From positions 62,001 to 126,000 of the forward strand of contig FMBT01000323.1 in the NCBI GenBank assembly GCA_900095095.1: DNA of 64,000 bases, given 5' to 3'. Source of the DNA: Fragilariopsis cylindrus CCMP1102. Its lineage: Eukaryota > Bacillariophyta > Bacillariophyceae > Bacillariales > Bacillariaceae. The position numbers and the translations under genes were made by a program. This document shows, in pieces, positions 1 to 10,964 of the stretch; positions within the stretch are counted from its first letter, which is position 1; every line of letters begins with the position of its first letter. The notes under the pieces were generated by a model, which saw only the letters and a program-made list of their open reading frames with translations, had not been told where the DNA came from and searched no databases.

Positions 1-34
1 CCTGTCGTGCTCACTTGTCGTTCTCTCATTCTGT

Positions 35-36
<2 letters not shown>

Positions 37-66
<30 letters not shown>
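37..66. repeat. (CA)n microsatellite
   Basis: About 15 uninterrupted CA units, lying in what appears to be the intron upstream of the first visible exon. Confidence 0.9.
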
Positions 67-71
<5 letters not shown>

Positions 72-139
72 ATATTATTTACTGTACGTTATATATATAT
101 ATAAAATTAAAATTATATAATTATATAAAAAAACTGTAG

Positions 140-840
140 GTGAAAATCCTACTGGTAAGATATCAATACTAATTAATTTATTAGGTTCATTTGCAAAAGC
201 ATGGAATTATGAAGGTGAAGAATTACTTAGAGGTCAAACCAATATTGGATATACTATTATTAGACCAGGTATAATGAAAGAAAAAATTGATGAGAAGAAG
301 AAGAAAAAGAGGATGATCCTGTTGAACCACGATATCTAGAATTAATGGATGATGGTGGGAATGAATTAAAAGTATCCGCTGTAGAATATAATGAAATTGG
401 TGAATTGATAACAGAATTAATTGTAATTGAAAACAATGAAAACAAATTGAATAATAGACGAGTAACATTAGCAGCAATGAATGTTGAGGGTATACCAAAA
501 GAAGATGGACGTAAAACATTAAAAGGACGTGTATTAGCATTACGTAATGATAGGTGAGTAGTGTATTGTATTGTATTGTATTGAATATTGTTACTCTTTT
601 CGTCAAGGCATAATTGATATAATTGTGCAACAACGATTCGATTCATTCTCAACTCACTAGTTTTCCTTTCTTCGTGTGCTTTGTAATAATACCATACCAA
701 AAAAAAATAGACGTGATTTTCCAAAATCATTAATTGATCAACATAAATCTGCTGTATATGGATTTGCAAAGAAACTTGCTTCATTTGGAACAATAACTAT
801 TGTATCATTGATTTGGTTCATTATCAATAAGGTATTCTAA
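140..840 (+). CDS. 3' end of an atypical short-chain dehydrogenase (NAD(P)-binding, SDR a5/NmrA-like), partial
   Basis: Two exons are visible: 140-553, after a TATA-rich intron ending CTGTAG, and 711-840. They are joined through a GTGAGT...AATAG intron that splits an Arg codon. The first exon reads GSFAKAWNYEGEELLRGQ followed by GYTIIRPGIM, matching the Lys-x-x-x-E and 'YTIIRPG' segments of atypical SDRs that bind NAD(P). The C-terminus (SLIDQHKSAVYGFAKKL, then a hydrophobic stretch ending IINKVF) looks like a single C-terminal membrane anchor. One frame change lies in the purine tract at about 292-311. Upstream the frame starts at positions 1 mod 3, and from the acidic EEEEKEDDPVEPRYLEL segment it starts at 0 mod 3. 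A one-base deletion, real or from assembly, explains it. The N-terminal Rossmann part is outside the window. The SDR assignment is probable and the substrate unknown. Confidence 0.6.
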
Positions 841-983
841 AGAGATACACGAAAGACTGCGACGGTAGCAAGCTAATTGTAGGAAAAAAATTGTTCATAC
901 ACCTACAATAAATGTATATGTACTGTGGGAGTTAAAAAACTGAGATGTTACCTCCAGTATTGTTTTCTTTATATCTTTTATAT

Positions 984-3900
984 TTATAGTATTCTAGTAA
1001 CAATTCTATTCCATCGATGTATATCATACCCCAGTTGGAATGCAGATAATTTATAGTTCCATTGTAAATCTTTCCATAATGTTGGTGTTGATTTTAATAA
1101 TGGTGCCTTTTTCCCTAAATCCCATATTCTTGAATCATAACCAAGTAGCTGTGCATTAATTTTCATTTTTATAGGTAACTCATTCCATTTAAATCGTAAA
1201 TAGGATGGTTTAAATTTAAATGCTTTTAGTCTATTATATACTTTTGGATTATTTTGAAAAACCTTTGTTTATGATGATTTGATTTGGTTTGGTTTGATTT
1301 GGGTTTGGTTGAGTAAATACGAGTGCGTATGCGTGTGCGGATGGGAAGGTGTGTTATAATAGTAGGCAAATAGATAGCGTGTATTGACAATTGAAAGGGT
1401 GGTGAGAAGGAATTACGAAATAAAATAAAGAACGAATTCATAAACAAACTGGAAGAAAATGGAGAGTAAACAAAATCGATCTTCTGCCGGTTACGTTGCG
1501 TGATGAGAACGAAATCGAAAATGCACGACATATCAATGTTTACACGTCGATAGAGAATGATTGCGAGACGACGATGACGATGACGACAACGACGACGTAC
1601 CTTATCAGGATTAATATCACAATATTTTCCTTTTCTTTTATTCTTTTGAAATAATCGTGCATGTTCTATTTTTGCTTGTTTCCATCGTTTTACTTTTTCT
1701 TTTTGTATTAAATTTTTATCATCTGTGGATGGAAATGTAGCAGCTGTTGCTAATGATAACATTGGTGTATGTTTATACATTAAATCCATAAATGTGGATG
1801 ATGCATTTAATAATCGTTCTTCTAATTGAGATGACATACAATCAAAATATTTTTCAGAGAAAGCGGGTTGTTCTACTGCTGATATCGATGACGATGACAA
1901 TGACGATGGTAAAACTAACACACCATTATCTGTAAGTATTGTTTCTGCCAATTCAATTAATTCGGATTTCACAAGTCCCTTCAGAAATGGTTTCTTAGCA
2001 AGATCGTCCTTATTGGCAGTAGAATCAGTATTAGATCTATCATTCTCTTCTTCGTTATCATAATAATATTGTTGTTGTTGTTCATAATACGCATTTTCGT
2101 CCTCAAAATATTTCCTTAACTCGTCTTCATTCTCATACGTAAAATATTCTATATCACCACGTACTAATAACTCTTCTACAATACGTGTTGAATGATGATC
2201 CGAGGATTTACGTACAATCAAAGATTGTTTACTATGTTTGTTGCTTGAGAGATCAGTTTCGGTTGTCGTGCTATCACCACCAGTATCAGCATCACTACTA
2301 GTAGCAGTACCACCACCACCACCACCACCACCGCTACTACCTCCCACTTTGATACTCATTTTTTTATCGTCACGGCCTGGATATAAGAAAGAATAGGACG
2401 AATGTAGATATGGTTCTTCATAGTTTACAATATCATCTGCATCATTTGGCGAGGCAATTTTCGTTACTGTATCTGCATTTGTTTCTAATGACCAAAGTTT
2501 ATGACATGTTTTATTTGCAGTTGGTAACATGTGACAAATAAAGTCTGTTAACATGGTATCTTGATTTTTATCTTGATTTGGATTATTCACATTCAAATTC
2601 ATATTCATTGGTGAATGCATATCATATACTTGTACTTGATCTTTAAGAGGAAAATAGGATGACCATAATGAATACAACCACCAACTTGGATGGATTGAAT
2701 GTCTATCATCTGGTAACATTAATAACATCTCTTTTCTTCTATTAGGTTTTTCACTACTACTGATAGTAGTAGAATTAGTTGTCGTAGTAACATCTTTTTG
2801 CTGTATTGTATCAATCCATTGCAATACATCATTCGAATGTAATTCCCAATTTGTTAAATATTCATCTGCATATTTCAAAAATGATTGGACACGTCCACCA
2901 CTATGTCCTTGAGTTCTATGTTTTTGATTTTTTCCAGTTGCAGAAGGACCTATATATCATGTATGCATGGTACGTCGAGTAGTACAGTTAAAGTATGCAG
3001 TACGTAGGGATACGAGATGACAGTTGTCAGATGGAGGTTAAGAATTGAATGAAAAAATAGGGACATACAGTAGTTTCTCTCTTTCTCTCTCTCTCTCTCT
3101 CTAAGAGATCAGATCCTACGATTGCTGGTCAATATATGTTGGTTGATTGGTACGTTGGTACGTTGGTACGTTGGTACGTTGGTACGTAAATCAGTAAACT
3201 TACCATGGACTATCCATTCTTCATCCATTGCATTATCTAATATTAATTCATTTTGATAGTAGTACGATGGTAACCAGTCCACAAAATGACGATATGCTAA
3301 TACAATACGTATCTTATTGGGTTTATATCCTGCTGTTATTTTTATTTTTGATGCTAAGTAGGTAGTAGTAGTTGAATTATTGTTATTGTTATTGTTATTG
3401 TTAGTACCATAACTACTTGTACTACCACCACCAGTAGTAGTAGGACTATCTAATAACATGGATCGTACAAAACTCATAGTAGATTTACGTTTTGATAATT
3501 GTGATCCAAATTGTTCTCCTGACAATATAACATGACGTTTTCTTTTACGTAAATAAGCCATTCTACTAAGTGTTTTTTGTAAATGTTGTAATCCTTTCTC
3601 ATATTCTTTACTATTACCTTGTGGTGGTGGTGGATTTTGTTGTTGTTTTTGTGGTGGTCGATGATGTAATGCAATAAGTAACAATCTTCTCAGTACAGTT
3701 TCTTCTGAATTTGGCATGACATATTCTAGAGAGATAGTAAATGAGATATGATAGTATGAGTAATAGAAAGAAAGACAGGCAAAAAAGGAGAAGATAGGGA
3801 GAAGATGAATAATGAGATTATTGCACGCACGTAGGCCAGACGATGCAGCGTAGCATTAGTTGTCATGGGGGAAACAAAACGACGTCAACAGAAGCTGCCA

Positions 3901-5381
3901 GTGAGAAAGTGTCGGGAAAACGGTCGGTATGGGAGCGCTGTAGCTATGTAGCTACACGTTATACATACCTTGTTCCGGAACACCACATCCACCACCTAAA
4001 AAATGATATTTATCTTCTTTCGCTAATCGTAATGAATATTTTTCTAATCCACATTGGATATGTGTGGTGGCTGTTTTTGGTGGACCTTTGTATTTGTTTT
4101 ATTATTTTATTTTGTATTGTATTGTATTATATTTTGTACAAAGAAAGAAAGAGAAAGAGAGAGAAAGAGACAGAGAGAAAGAGTTACAAAAAAACAAGCA
4201 GCATACAAAAGAACAGAACATACAGGTAAGTAAAAATAATTAATTTAGAAAGGATGGATTTCACATAAAATATCAATTCACAATCTTCACGTCACTATAC
4301 TGTAACGACTACGGTACATTCTTGTACAGTCGAAAGAAGGGAGGGAATTTCACCAGACTAGACTGACTCAACTCCATTTGCTTTCTACCTCTCTCTCTCA
4401 GTCTCTGTCTAGTCTTTCTTTCTCTTTAGTTTTGTTGCTCTCAATCTCTCTCTCTCTCTCATTCTCTCTCTCTCTCATTCTTTCTCTCTCTCTCGATTAG
4501 TATGAGTGCTGCTGGCCTAGTCTAGCCTACTGCTATATAGTACAGTATCTATTGTCATTCTCATTCTCATTCTCATTCTCTACAACACACCCCACCCTCG
4601 AAAATTTAATTTTTTTGCTCATACCATACAAGTTACAGAACGTACCAATATGAAGTACCAACCATGGTTCATCGTCGTCATTATCGTTGTTGTCATCGTC
4701 ATTATGACTGCTGTTTCTTTCGATTGCTACTATTTCTGTTTCTTCCAGTTCTTTTTCAATATCTGGTAATAATATAGGAGCATTTCCATTGACATTACTA
4801 TTTTGTTGCTGATGTTGATGTAAATAGTTATTATAATTGGAGATATGATTTTTATATATTTGTTTATGATTAATCGATCCATCTGAATTCTTTGCTACTT
4901 TTGTGGTTGTGGTTGTTGTTGCGTCTACGTAGTCTGCGTAATCTACGTCGTCGTTGTTGTCCACTACTACTATTCCCTTTATTGCTGTTGTCTTTTTATT
5001 ATTAATGATTCCATTTCGTCCATAATCTTGTCTTTTTGCAATAATTTTTGATATTGATGATATTGATGATATTGATCCGCCCGTTCCCTTTGTAGTCTTT
5101 TTAGTAATAGTATCCTGATGTCGACTACCATATCGACGATTTTCGTTGCCTCGTCGTCGTCCGTCGTATTCATTGAATTTATCAGGTGTTTGTGGTGTAA
5201 AGAAATATATTTGTGAACAACTTACTACAATTATTGATATTGCTATAAACCATAATATAAGTGTCCTATATTTGATTGTTATTTCACAATCATCACTTTT
5301 GCCTTTGCTTTTGCTTTTGCCTTTTACACCGCCTACACCGACACCACCTTTCTTCGTTATCTTCTCCGTCTCCGTCTTCAT
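984..5381 (-). CDS. Type II membrane sulfotransferase, five exons, about 1000 aa
   Basis: Exons on the minus strand are 5381-4646, 4085-3969, 3725-3204, 2949-1601 and 1262-984. All have GT donors and AG acceptors, the phases fit, and the summed coding length is 3003 nt. ATG at 5381 gives a short basic cytosolic tail, one membrane segment (about residues 42-62) and a low-complexity stem, the topology of Golgi carbohydrate sulfotransferases. The PAPS 5'-phosphosulfate loop is built across the first splice: LHIG|PPKTATTHIQ. The 3'-phosphate motif appears in exon 3 as IVLAYRHFVDWLPSYY, with Arg and Ser in the expected places. Family knowledge: such enzymes move sulfate from PAPS to a sugar or Tyr hydroxyl in the Golgi lumen. 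Oddities are the very long region with polyN, Gly and His runs between the motifs and the C-terminus, and poly-Asn in exon 3. The acceptor, for example a wall or mucilage polysaccharide, is inference. Confidence 0.85.
3147..3187. repeat. 8-bp minisatellite TTGGTACG x5
   Basis: Five tandem TTGGTACG units lie just inside intron 3 of the sulfotransferase gene, next to the exon 3 donor at 3203. A CT-rich tract, probably the polypyrimidine tract region, runs at about 3070-3103. Confidence 0.85.
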
Positions 5382-6167
5382 ATTTACATTATATTATGTT
5401 TAGGACGAATGATGATTTGATGAATGATGATATATTATGATGTGAGTTATAATGATGCATTGCTTGTCGTTAAAGTTTGTTTCTTCGTGCTTATTTTCAC
5501 AAACACAGAGCGAAATGTCATAAGTAGATACAGGTGCGCGCGCGATATCATGCATGGTTGACAAATTTGAGTCTAATCGAATGAGTCGAATGAGTCGAAT
5601 GAAAGAAACATGATAACGAGCAGTCGGTCTTCCGTTGAAAGAAGTGTGTATCAAAAGAAAGTTTGAATTTTTTGTCGAATAAAAAGAAAATCTTCAAGCG
5701 TACGCGTGTGGGGAACACGCGACTAAGGATATACTGACATTTTTTACACTAAAATCTCGCACGAAAAAAATCCTGATAATTTGAGATCTTTTTATACATC
5801 TTCGCCTAAAAAAATAAACACATAAACGGTAATTATAGTATTCTTTGTGTTCCGCATACAGTACTATCATTGTTCATTTTACTTGTATGAGGTTTTCTGT
5901 ACTGGCTGATTGATCGAAGCAAGAATCTAAATCTCAATACCGTATCCAACACATCGCCTGAGCTACAGCTAGCTTTCGTAATCGAACATTACAGCATCCC
6001 CGCCGAGGAGAGTATATCTAACTTATCTAACCACTGCCAAGTTCCATTACATCATATATTCGATTCGATTTGATTTGATTCGATTTGATTTGATTTGATT
6101 CGATTGTGTTTCTAGTTTCGATTCTTCGATTCTGATTCGATTCCGTTAAAATAAAAGTATAATAATA
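5382..6167. promoter_or_regulatory. Divergent intergenic region, sulfotransferase (-) / ZIP transporter (+)
   Basis: The two ATGs are 786 bp apart and point away from each other, so both promoters must lie here. From 6058 to 6112 there is a degenerate CGATT/TGATT pentamer array immediately before the ZIP start. At 5577-5601 there are three TCGAATGAG-like units. No TATA box or known operator can be assigned with confidence. Confidence 0.4.
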
Positions 6168-7487
6168 ATGGTATTAAATACAGATACAGTCATTGTTGGT
6201 GCAGTACCAGCAATGTGTATGTTATTAATGACAATAATTGGTTTAAAAATTAAAGTCTCGGATAATATCTCCGGTGCATTACAACATTTTGCAGCTGGAT
6301 TATTATTAAGTGCGGTGGGGAGTGAATTATTACCAACACTATTAAATGCCACTGGTTTCCAAGAAAATTTATATGCCACCATTGGATTCTTTGCAGGGAT
6401 GGGTGTATTAATTGTATTAGGTTCATTATTACCAGAAGCACATTCTCATGGTGGTGGTGATGATCATGATGATGATCATGATGATCACGGTCATGAGAAT
6501 CACGTTCACGGTGGTCAAAGACGTTCTTCTTCTGGATCATTACGTGCACTTGTACCTCTTAAGCGTAAGTCGGAAAGAGCAAAATCATTACGTCAGTCTG
6601 CAAAAGCAATTAATGCTGAGTATTGTGATAATTGTGAAACAATTAAGGAAGCAGGACATTCCCATGGTGGTGGTGAAGTACAACCACTTATTGTTAGTTC
6701 ATCAAGTAGTAGTAAACAAAAAGAAGCCGCAGCAATTGTCGAAAAAGCATTACCAATGAGTTTTCTTGCAGCAATCATTGTCGATGCATGTATGGATGGT
6801 TTTTTAATTGGTATAGCTGGTGCTGCTGGACCAAGTGCAACAATTATTATGGCAGGATCCTTAAGTGTTGAAATGTCCTTTGTTGGTCTGACGTTGGCAA
6901 CTGCATGTCATGGTATGCCATACAGTAAATCGATACCGGCAGCATTAGCTGGACCATTATTTTTGATTATGGGTTCATTATTAGGGGATGTATTAGCAAA
7001 TCAAGTTGCAGATGATCCATCCATGTTGGCGGCTATAATGGGTTTTGGTACATCCGCATTATTATTTATGGTTGCGGAAGAATTATTATTAGAAGCCCAT
7101 GAAGATGGTGAACATACCTGGTGGGTTGATGTACAATTATATACAGGTAAGTTGCGTATAAAATTAGAGGTTTTGTACTGTCTAGTCTTGCCTTTCTCGT
7201 TCGTTCATTCATTCGTTCGGTTCGCTACATCTCGTTTTCCTTTATACACACCTGTACATAATGTACGCACGGAGGAGAGTGTTTTCGTTACCTTTCTGTG
7301 CTTATACAATCAATCAAAACAAAACAAAACTCAATCTTTAATACTATATCTCTTTCTTCCTTTCTTCCTTCCTTCCTTCCTTCCTACGATTTCCTTTCTC
7401 ATGTTTTCTACAAATCAATCATCTATTATATAATATAATACAGGATTTTATTGGGGGTTTATGGCCACAAAATTTACACCTGAATAA
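6168..7487 (+). CDS. ZIP-family divalent metal transporter, two exons, 340 aa
   Basis: Exon 1 is 6168-7146 and exon 2 is 7444-7487. The GTAAGT...ATACAG intron splits a Gly codon. Family features: an N-terminal block of three hydrophobic helices, then a cytosolic loop with His-rich metal-binding runs (HSHGGGDDHDDDHDDHGHEN at about residues 92-111, and a second HSHGGG at about 164). A C-terminal block follows with DACMDGFLIGIAGAAGPS, ACHGMPYSKSIP and AEELLLEAHED, the last typical of ZIP TM7. ZIPs carry Zn, Fe or Mn into the cytosol. In the TM4 motif an Asp (DACMDG) stands where most ZIPs have HN.PEG, so metal preference could differ. The intron contains TTCC repeats, and the last exon encodes only 14 residues (FYWGFMATKFTPE). 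The family call is firm; metal and membrane are not known. Confidence 0.85.
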
Positions 7488-8264
7488 TAGTAATTAAACT
7501 GACGATACGATAACAATAATATATGAACGTACATGGTAGTTAAGCTATACGTCTCCCCTACCCACTACAGTCCGACGTGTGCTCACTCACTATACTATAG
7601 GACGTACGGTATGATGATGACTATGATGATTATGATGAACTTGGTACATAGCGTTCCTCTATATTATGATAGAATGAACGAATGATACAACAGAAAAAAT
7701 AATACCAGAAAAAATGCATGAGAAATGAAAACAAGAAATAACGATAGCGATAACGATACTGTAATACGATGAGATGAGGCAAGATAAGATAGGAATATTA
7801 CGATTTGAATATTGAAAATGATAGTAATAAATAAATAAACTTAGTAGTTAAATGTTAAATGTTATAATTGTAGGCTGGATTTGAGATGCACTGCAGTCAC
7901 GTTCTTACTAGATCTTTTTGGGCCTGACACATTCCTCCATAGGAGCGGATTTGATAATATGTTGTTGTTGTTTTTGTTGTTGTTGTTGTCGTCGGTCATC
8001 GTTTATATGTAGTGGATATTGTCAAATAGTCGTTACGTTACTGCCGTCGTCGTCGTTACTGTAGATATAGATGTATTGTCATATCGTCATCAAAACTATA
8101 AATTCTTTTATTATTGTTACTAGACTAGTCCATGTTGTTGTTGTTGTTGTTGATGTTGAAGTAGTGGCAGTAGTAATAAATAATTACCACTACTTTTACT
8201 ACTACAACTATCACTATCACTAATGCCACCATTATTTCTCCTATTTTACGAAGTAGTAGTCGTA
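7488..8264. other. Intergenic, no gene seen
   Basis: Downstream of the ZIP stop there is AT-rich sequence with TGTTGTTGT and GTCGTCGTC triplet tracts (about 7962-8000, 8043-8060 and 8133-8155). No coding exon or RNA gene was recognised. Confidence 0.5.
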
Positions 8265-8624
8265 CTAATAGACAACGACGACAACGACGACGACGACGAC
8301 GATGATGATAATAGTAAAGATTTTGTAGTTGAATTCATCATCAGCATCAGCGGCAGCATCAGCGGCAGTAGTTAGGGCAGCAGTAGGAGCAGCAGTTGGG
8401 GCAGCAGTAGGGACTATAATAGGGGCAGCAGTAGGGGCGGCAGCATAAGCAGCAGCGGCAGCATCAGCACAAGTATCAGCATAAGCGGCAGCATAAGCAG
8501 CAGCGGCAGCATCAGCACAAGTACTAGCATAAGCGGCATCATAAGCGGCAGAGGTAGCATTATTATAAGCGGTAGCATCGGCGACAGGATCATAAGCATT
8601 ATTATAATCATAGACATCGGCCAT
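8265..8624 (-). CDS. Ala/Tyr-rich repeat ORF with hydrophobic Ile/Val tail (doubtful gene)
   Basis: A single open frame of 119 codons starts at ATG 8624. It consists mostly of GCT/GCC/TAT triplets and contains two copies of a 15-residue unit (YA-S/D-TCADAAAAAYAA) followed by APTAAP repeats. It ends in an uninterrupted run of four Ile and ten Val, long enough to span a membrane as a C-terminal tail anchor. The whole frame is simple triplet repeat DNA (GTC, GCC, GCT). It may therefore be an accident of repeat expansion, or a young gene born from it. No family is recognised. There are no introns, and no neighbour in the same orientation. Confidence 0.3.
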   Translation of the reverse strand: MADVYDYNNAYDPVADATAYNNATSAAYDAAYASTCADAAAAAYAAAYADTCADAAAAAYAAAPTAAPIIVPTAAPTAAPTAALTTAADAAADADDEFNYKIFTIIIIVVVVVVVVVVY

Positions 8625-8783
8625 TGTGCTCCCTTTATCTTTGGTGTACTGTACTTTATGGCACAGTGCAAAACACCTTATTGTTGTGTAGTGTTGTGTT
8701 GTGTTTCTCTTTCATGTGATTTGAAAGATTGATGATGTGTGCGAAACCTTCATCCTTTTATTAATAAAAAAAAGCATGATGAT

Positions 8784-8975
8784 TCAAGTCGTGTCCGGTG
8801 AAATAATATCATGTATTTATTTGTTTAAGTACAACATTACTACAGTACGATTAAAAGTACAATTTTATGTATTATAAAAAAAGCATGCGTCATGATGAAT
8901 CTTCAAGTCGTGTCGTTAAGTCGCGACTATAGAACTAGCATCGTGCTTGAGCATCATTGACTTGACACGACTTGA
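8784..8975 (+). promoter_or_regulatory. Three copies of a 12-nt motif upstream of the flavin oxidoreductase gene
   Basis: TCAAGTCGTGTC occurs at 8784-8795 and 8903-8914, and its exact reverse complement GACACGACTTGA at 8964-8975. These lie 195-386 bp upstream of the ATG at 9170. The first two copies are preceded by a shared AAAAAAAGCATG block, so part of the similarity is a duplicated spacer. The inverted third copy is independent of that block. A binding site is plausible, and no factor can be named. Confidence 0.4.
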
Positions 8976-9169
8976 GAAACAAAAGAAAGAGAGCGATCAT
9001 GAATGTGTTCGAGCGCTCGAGAATATTCGAGAAGAAAACTTTTCAAAACTGCTCACGCGCGATCGGCTTCTCAGAACTTTTACCCCTTCACGAGATGCTT
9101 GGATCGACAAGGCGACAAGGTCTCACAAAACAAAGATAGTGTCTCTCAAACATCAACACCAAACATACA

Positions 9170-10933
9170 ATGATTAGCAAAATATCAAACGCCGTGGCTT
9201 TCACCGACATACGATGGCCTGTCAATCCTTTCCACAAGGGCGAAATCGCTCTGCAACAAGTTGCAGGAGTCCAGGAACATGTCATGTCCTATGCTCCCAA
9301 GTTTGTGCGCAAGTACCTACCGGATCAACACCGTGATTTTTATGGAGAGCTTCCATTCGTGGTCGGTGCGGCTCGGGACGAAACGGGGACCATGTGGTCG
9401 ACTCTCTTCGAAAAGACGGACATGGGTAGTGCCCATTTCATCACTTCTCCTAACGACAAGACTCTACACATTCAGACCCAGCCTGTCCCAGGTGATGCCC
9501 TCCAGAATGCCTTTTCAACGCACACCATCACCGATCTGGGACTCTTGGGAATCATGCTAGAAACCAAACGTCGTAACCGAGTCAATGGGCGTGCTGTGGC
9601 AGATTCAAACACTGGTGGTTTGATCTTTACAGTCGACCAGGCCTTTGGTAACTGTCCACAGTATATCAAACCACGGTCGAACTGGTACCAAGCGGCCAGT
9701 AATAGAACCGATGCAGCTCCATTGATCAACAACGACAACATTACCAAGAGAATATTTGCTTCTGAACTTACCACCGATCAGATTCAATGGATCACATCCG
9801 CTGAAACAGTCTTTACAGCATCGGGTTACCGTGGAGAAGGGGAGAATGAGCGCTTTGGCAATGATGCTTCACACCGAGGTGGAGCACCGGGCTTTGTGCG
9901 AGTGGATTCGAATACAGAGCAGCAGCAGCAAACTATTTCGTGGATCGAGTACCCGGGCAACAATCACTTTAACACTTTGGGCAACATTGTCTTGGATCCG
10001 CGAGTGGGCATTAGCATTCCCAATTTTGCTACAGGTGGTCTTTTGCAAGTGTCTGGTACAGCGACTGTGGAAATGGGTGAGCTCAAAGATGGTGGGCGCA
10101 AGGTGTATCTAAGTGTGACGGCAGTCAATGAGTTGCCAGCAGGTGCCTTGCCGATTCGTTGGGCTGCAGATGAATCTGCACCGGATCAAACTATGCAAGT
10201 GATAGTCTCAAAGATTGTACAAGAGTCGGAAGATGTGAAATCGTTCTACTTTGAAGCGGCTGATCCTGTTTCGACTTTGCCGAGCTTTCGTGCGGGCCAG
10301 CACTTGCCCATTGAGTTGACTCTGGACGATGGAAAAGTCCTGAAACGTACCTACTCTTTGTCGGCGGCTCCAAGCACTCAAAGCTACTACCGCATATCGG
10401 TCAAGAAACAGAAACCGGATGGCAAGGCCTCATCCTTTCTCCATAACCATTTTCAAGTCGGTGACAGTTTGACGGTTGGTCAACCCGCAGGCGACTTTGT
10501 TCGAGCAACTCCAGAAAAAGGACGCACCACTGTCTTGCTGAGCTCGGGCATTGGCGTCACACCCATTCTTTCTATGCTCCACGAGGTTGCGGGAGATGAA
10601 AACACCGACAATAACGAAGTGGTTTGGCTGCAAGGGGCTCGCAACGGTCGCCACCACGCACTGCAACATGAAGTGGACTCTATGCTCCAGCGATTGAGCG
10701 ACAGTAATGATTCGAGTATCAAGAGTCGCATCTTTTACAGCCAACCGGATCCCAAGGACGACCGGCACGACGTGACGGGGCGCATCACACCTGATGAAGT
10801 GGGTCGATTGGTCCCCGATTGGAAGGAAGCTGTCTACTACATGTGCGGACCGGCAGCCTTTCTCGCTGATCTGGAAAGTGGATTGGAGGTCATGGGTGTG
10901 AGCCCCAAAAACATTCATCTTGAAACATTCTAA
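9170..10933 (+). CDS. Two-domain flavin oxidoreductase: PPOX-like flavin-binding domain + ferredoxin-NAD(P) reductase-type domain, 587 aa
   Basis: Single exon, ATG at 9170. Residues about 35-320 resemble the pyridoxamine-5'-phosphate-oxidase-like flavin-nucleotide-binding domain. There is FVVGAARDETGTMWSTL, a DLGLLGI segment, RNRVNGRA and a later CPQYIKPR. Residues about 338-587 form an FNR module: flavin motif KRTYSLS (about 390), nicotinamide-binding SSGIGVTP (about 457) and MCGPAAF (about 556). It stops at HLETF, so the C-terminal 2Fe-2S ferredoxin domain often attached to this architecture is absent, as in flavohaemoglobin-type reductases. Electrons from NAD(P)H would pass via FAD to the N-terminal flavin or an outside acceptor. 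GC and codon use (CTG, GGC, ACC common) differ sharply from neighbours rich in TTA, ACA and GAA, and there is no intron. These features fit acquisition from bacteria or relocation from another genomic context. No targeting signal is evident. Confidence 0.8.
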   Translation: MISKISNAVAFTDIRWPVNPFHKGEIALQQVAGVQEHVMSYAPKFVRKYLPDQHRDFYGELPFVVGAARDETGTMWSTLFEKTDMGSAHFITSPNDKTLHIQTQPVPGDALQNAFSTHTITDLGLLGIMLETKRRNRVNGRAVADSNTGGLIFTVDQAFGNCPQYIKPRSNWYQAASNRTDAAPLINNDNITKRIFASELTTDQIQWITSAETVFTASGYRGEGENERFGNDASHRGGAPGFVRVDSNTEQQQQTISWIEYPGNNHFNTLGNIVLDPRVGISIPNFATGGLLQVSGTATVEMGELKDGGRKVYLSVTAVNELPAGALPIRWAADESAPDQTMQVIVSKIVQESEDVKSFYFEAADPVSTLPSFRAGQHLPIELTLDDGKVLKRTYSLSAAPSTQSYYRISVKKQKPDGKASSFLHNHFQVGDSLTVGQPAGDFVRATPEKGRTTVLLSSGIGVTPILSMLHEVAGDENTDNNEVVWLQGARNGRHHALQHEVDSMLQRLSDSNDSSIKSRIFYSQPDPKDDRHDVTGRITPDEVGRLVPDWKEAVYYMCGPAAFLADLESGLEVMGVSPKNIHLETF

Positions 10934-10964
10934 TAGTGTAGAGTTGGTATTGATAAGTACTCAC

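Noticed and set aside
3843-4229. 128-codon plus-strand frame
   Set aside because: It lies antisense over exon 2 of the sulfotransferase and intron sequence. The minus strand carries the P-loop and splice sites.
8947-9177. 76-codon frame just upstream of the oxidoreductase
   Set aside because: It overlaps the real start by a few bases, has no domain character and is better read as 5' UTR/promoter.
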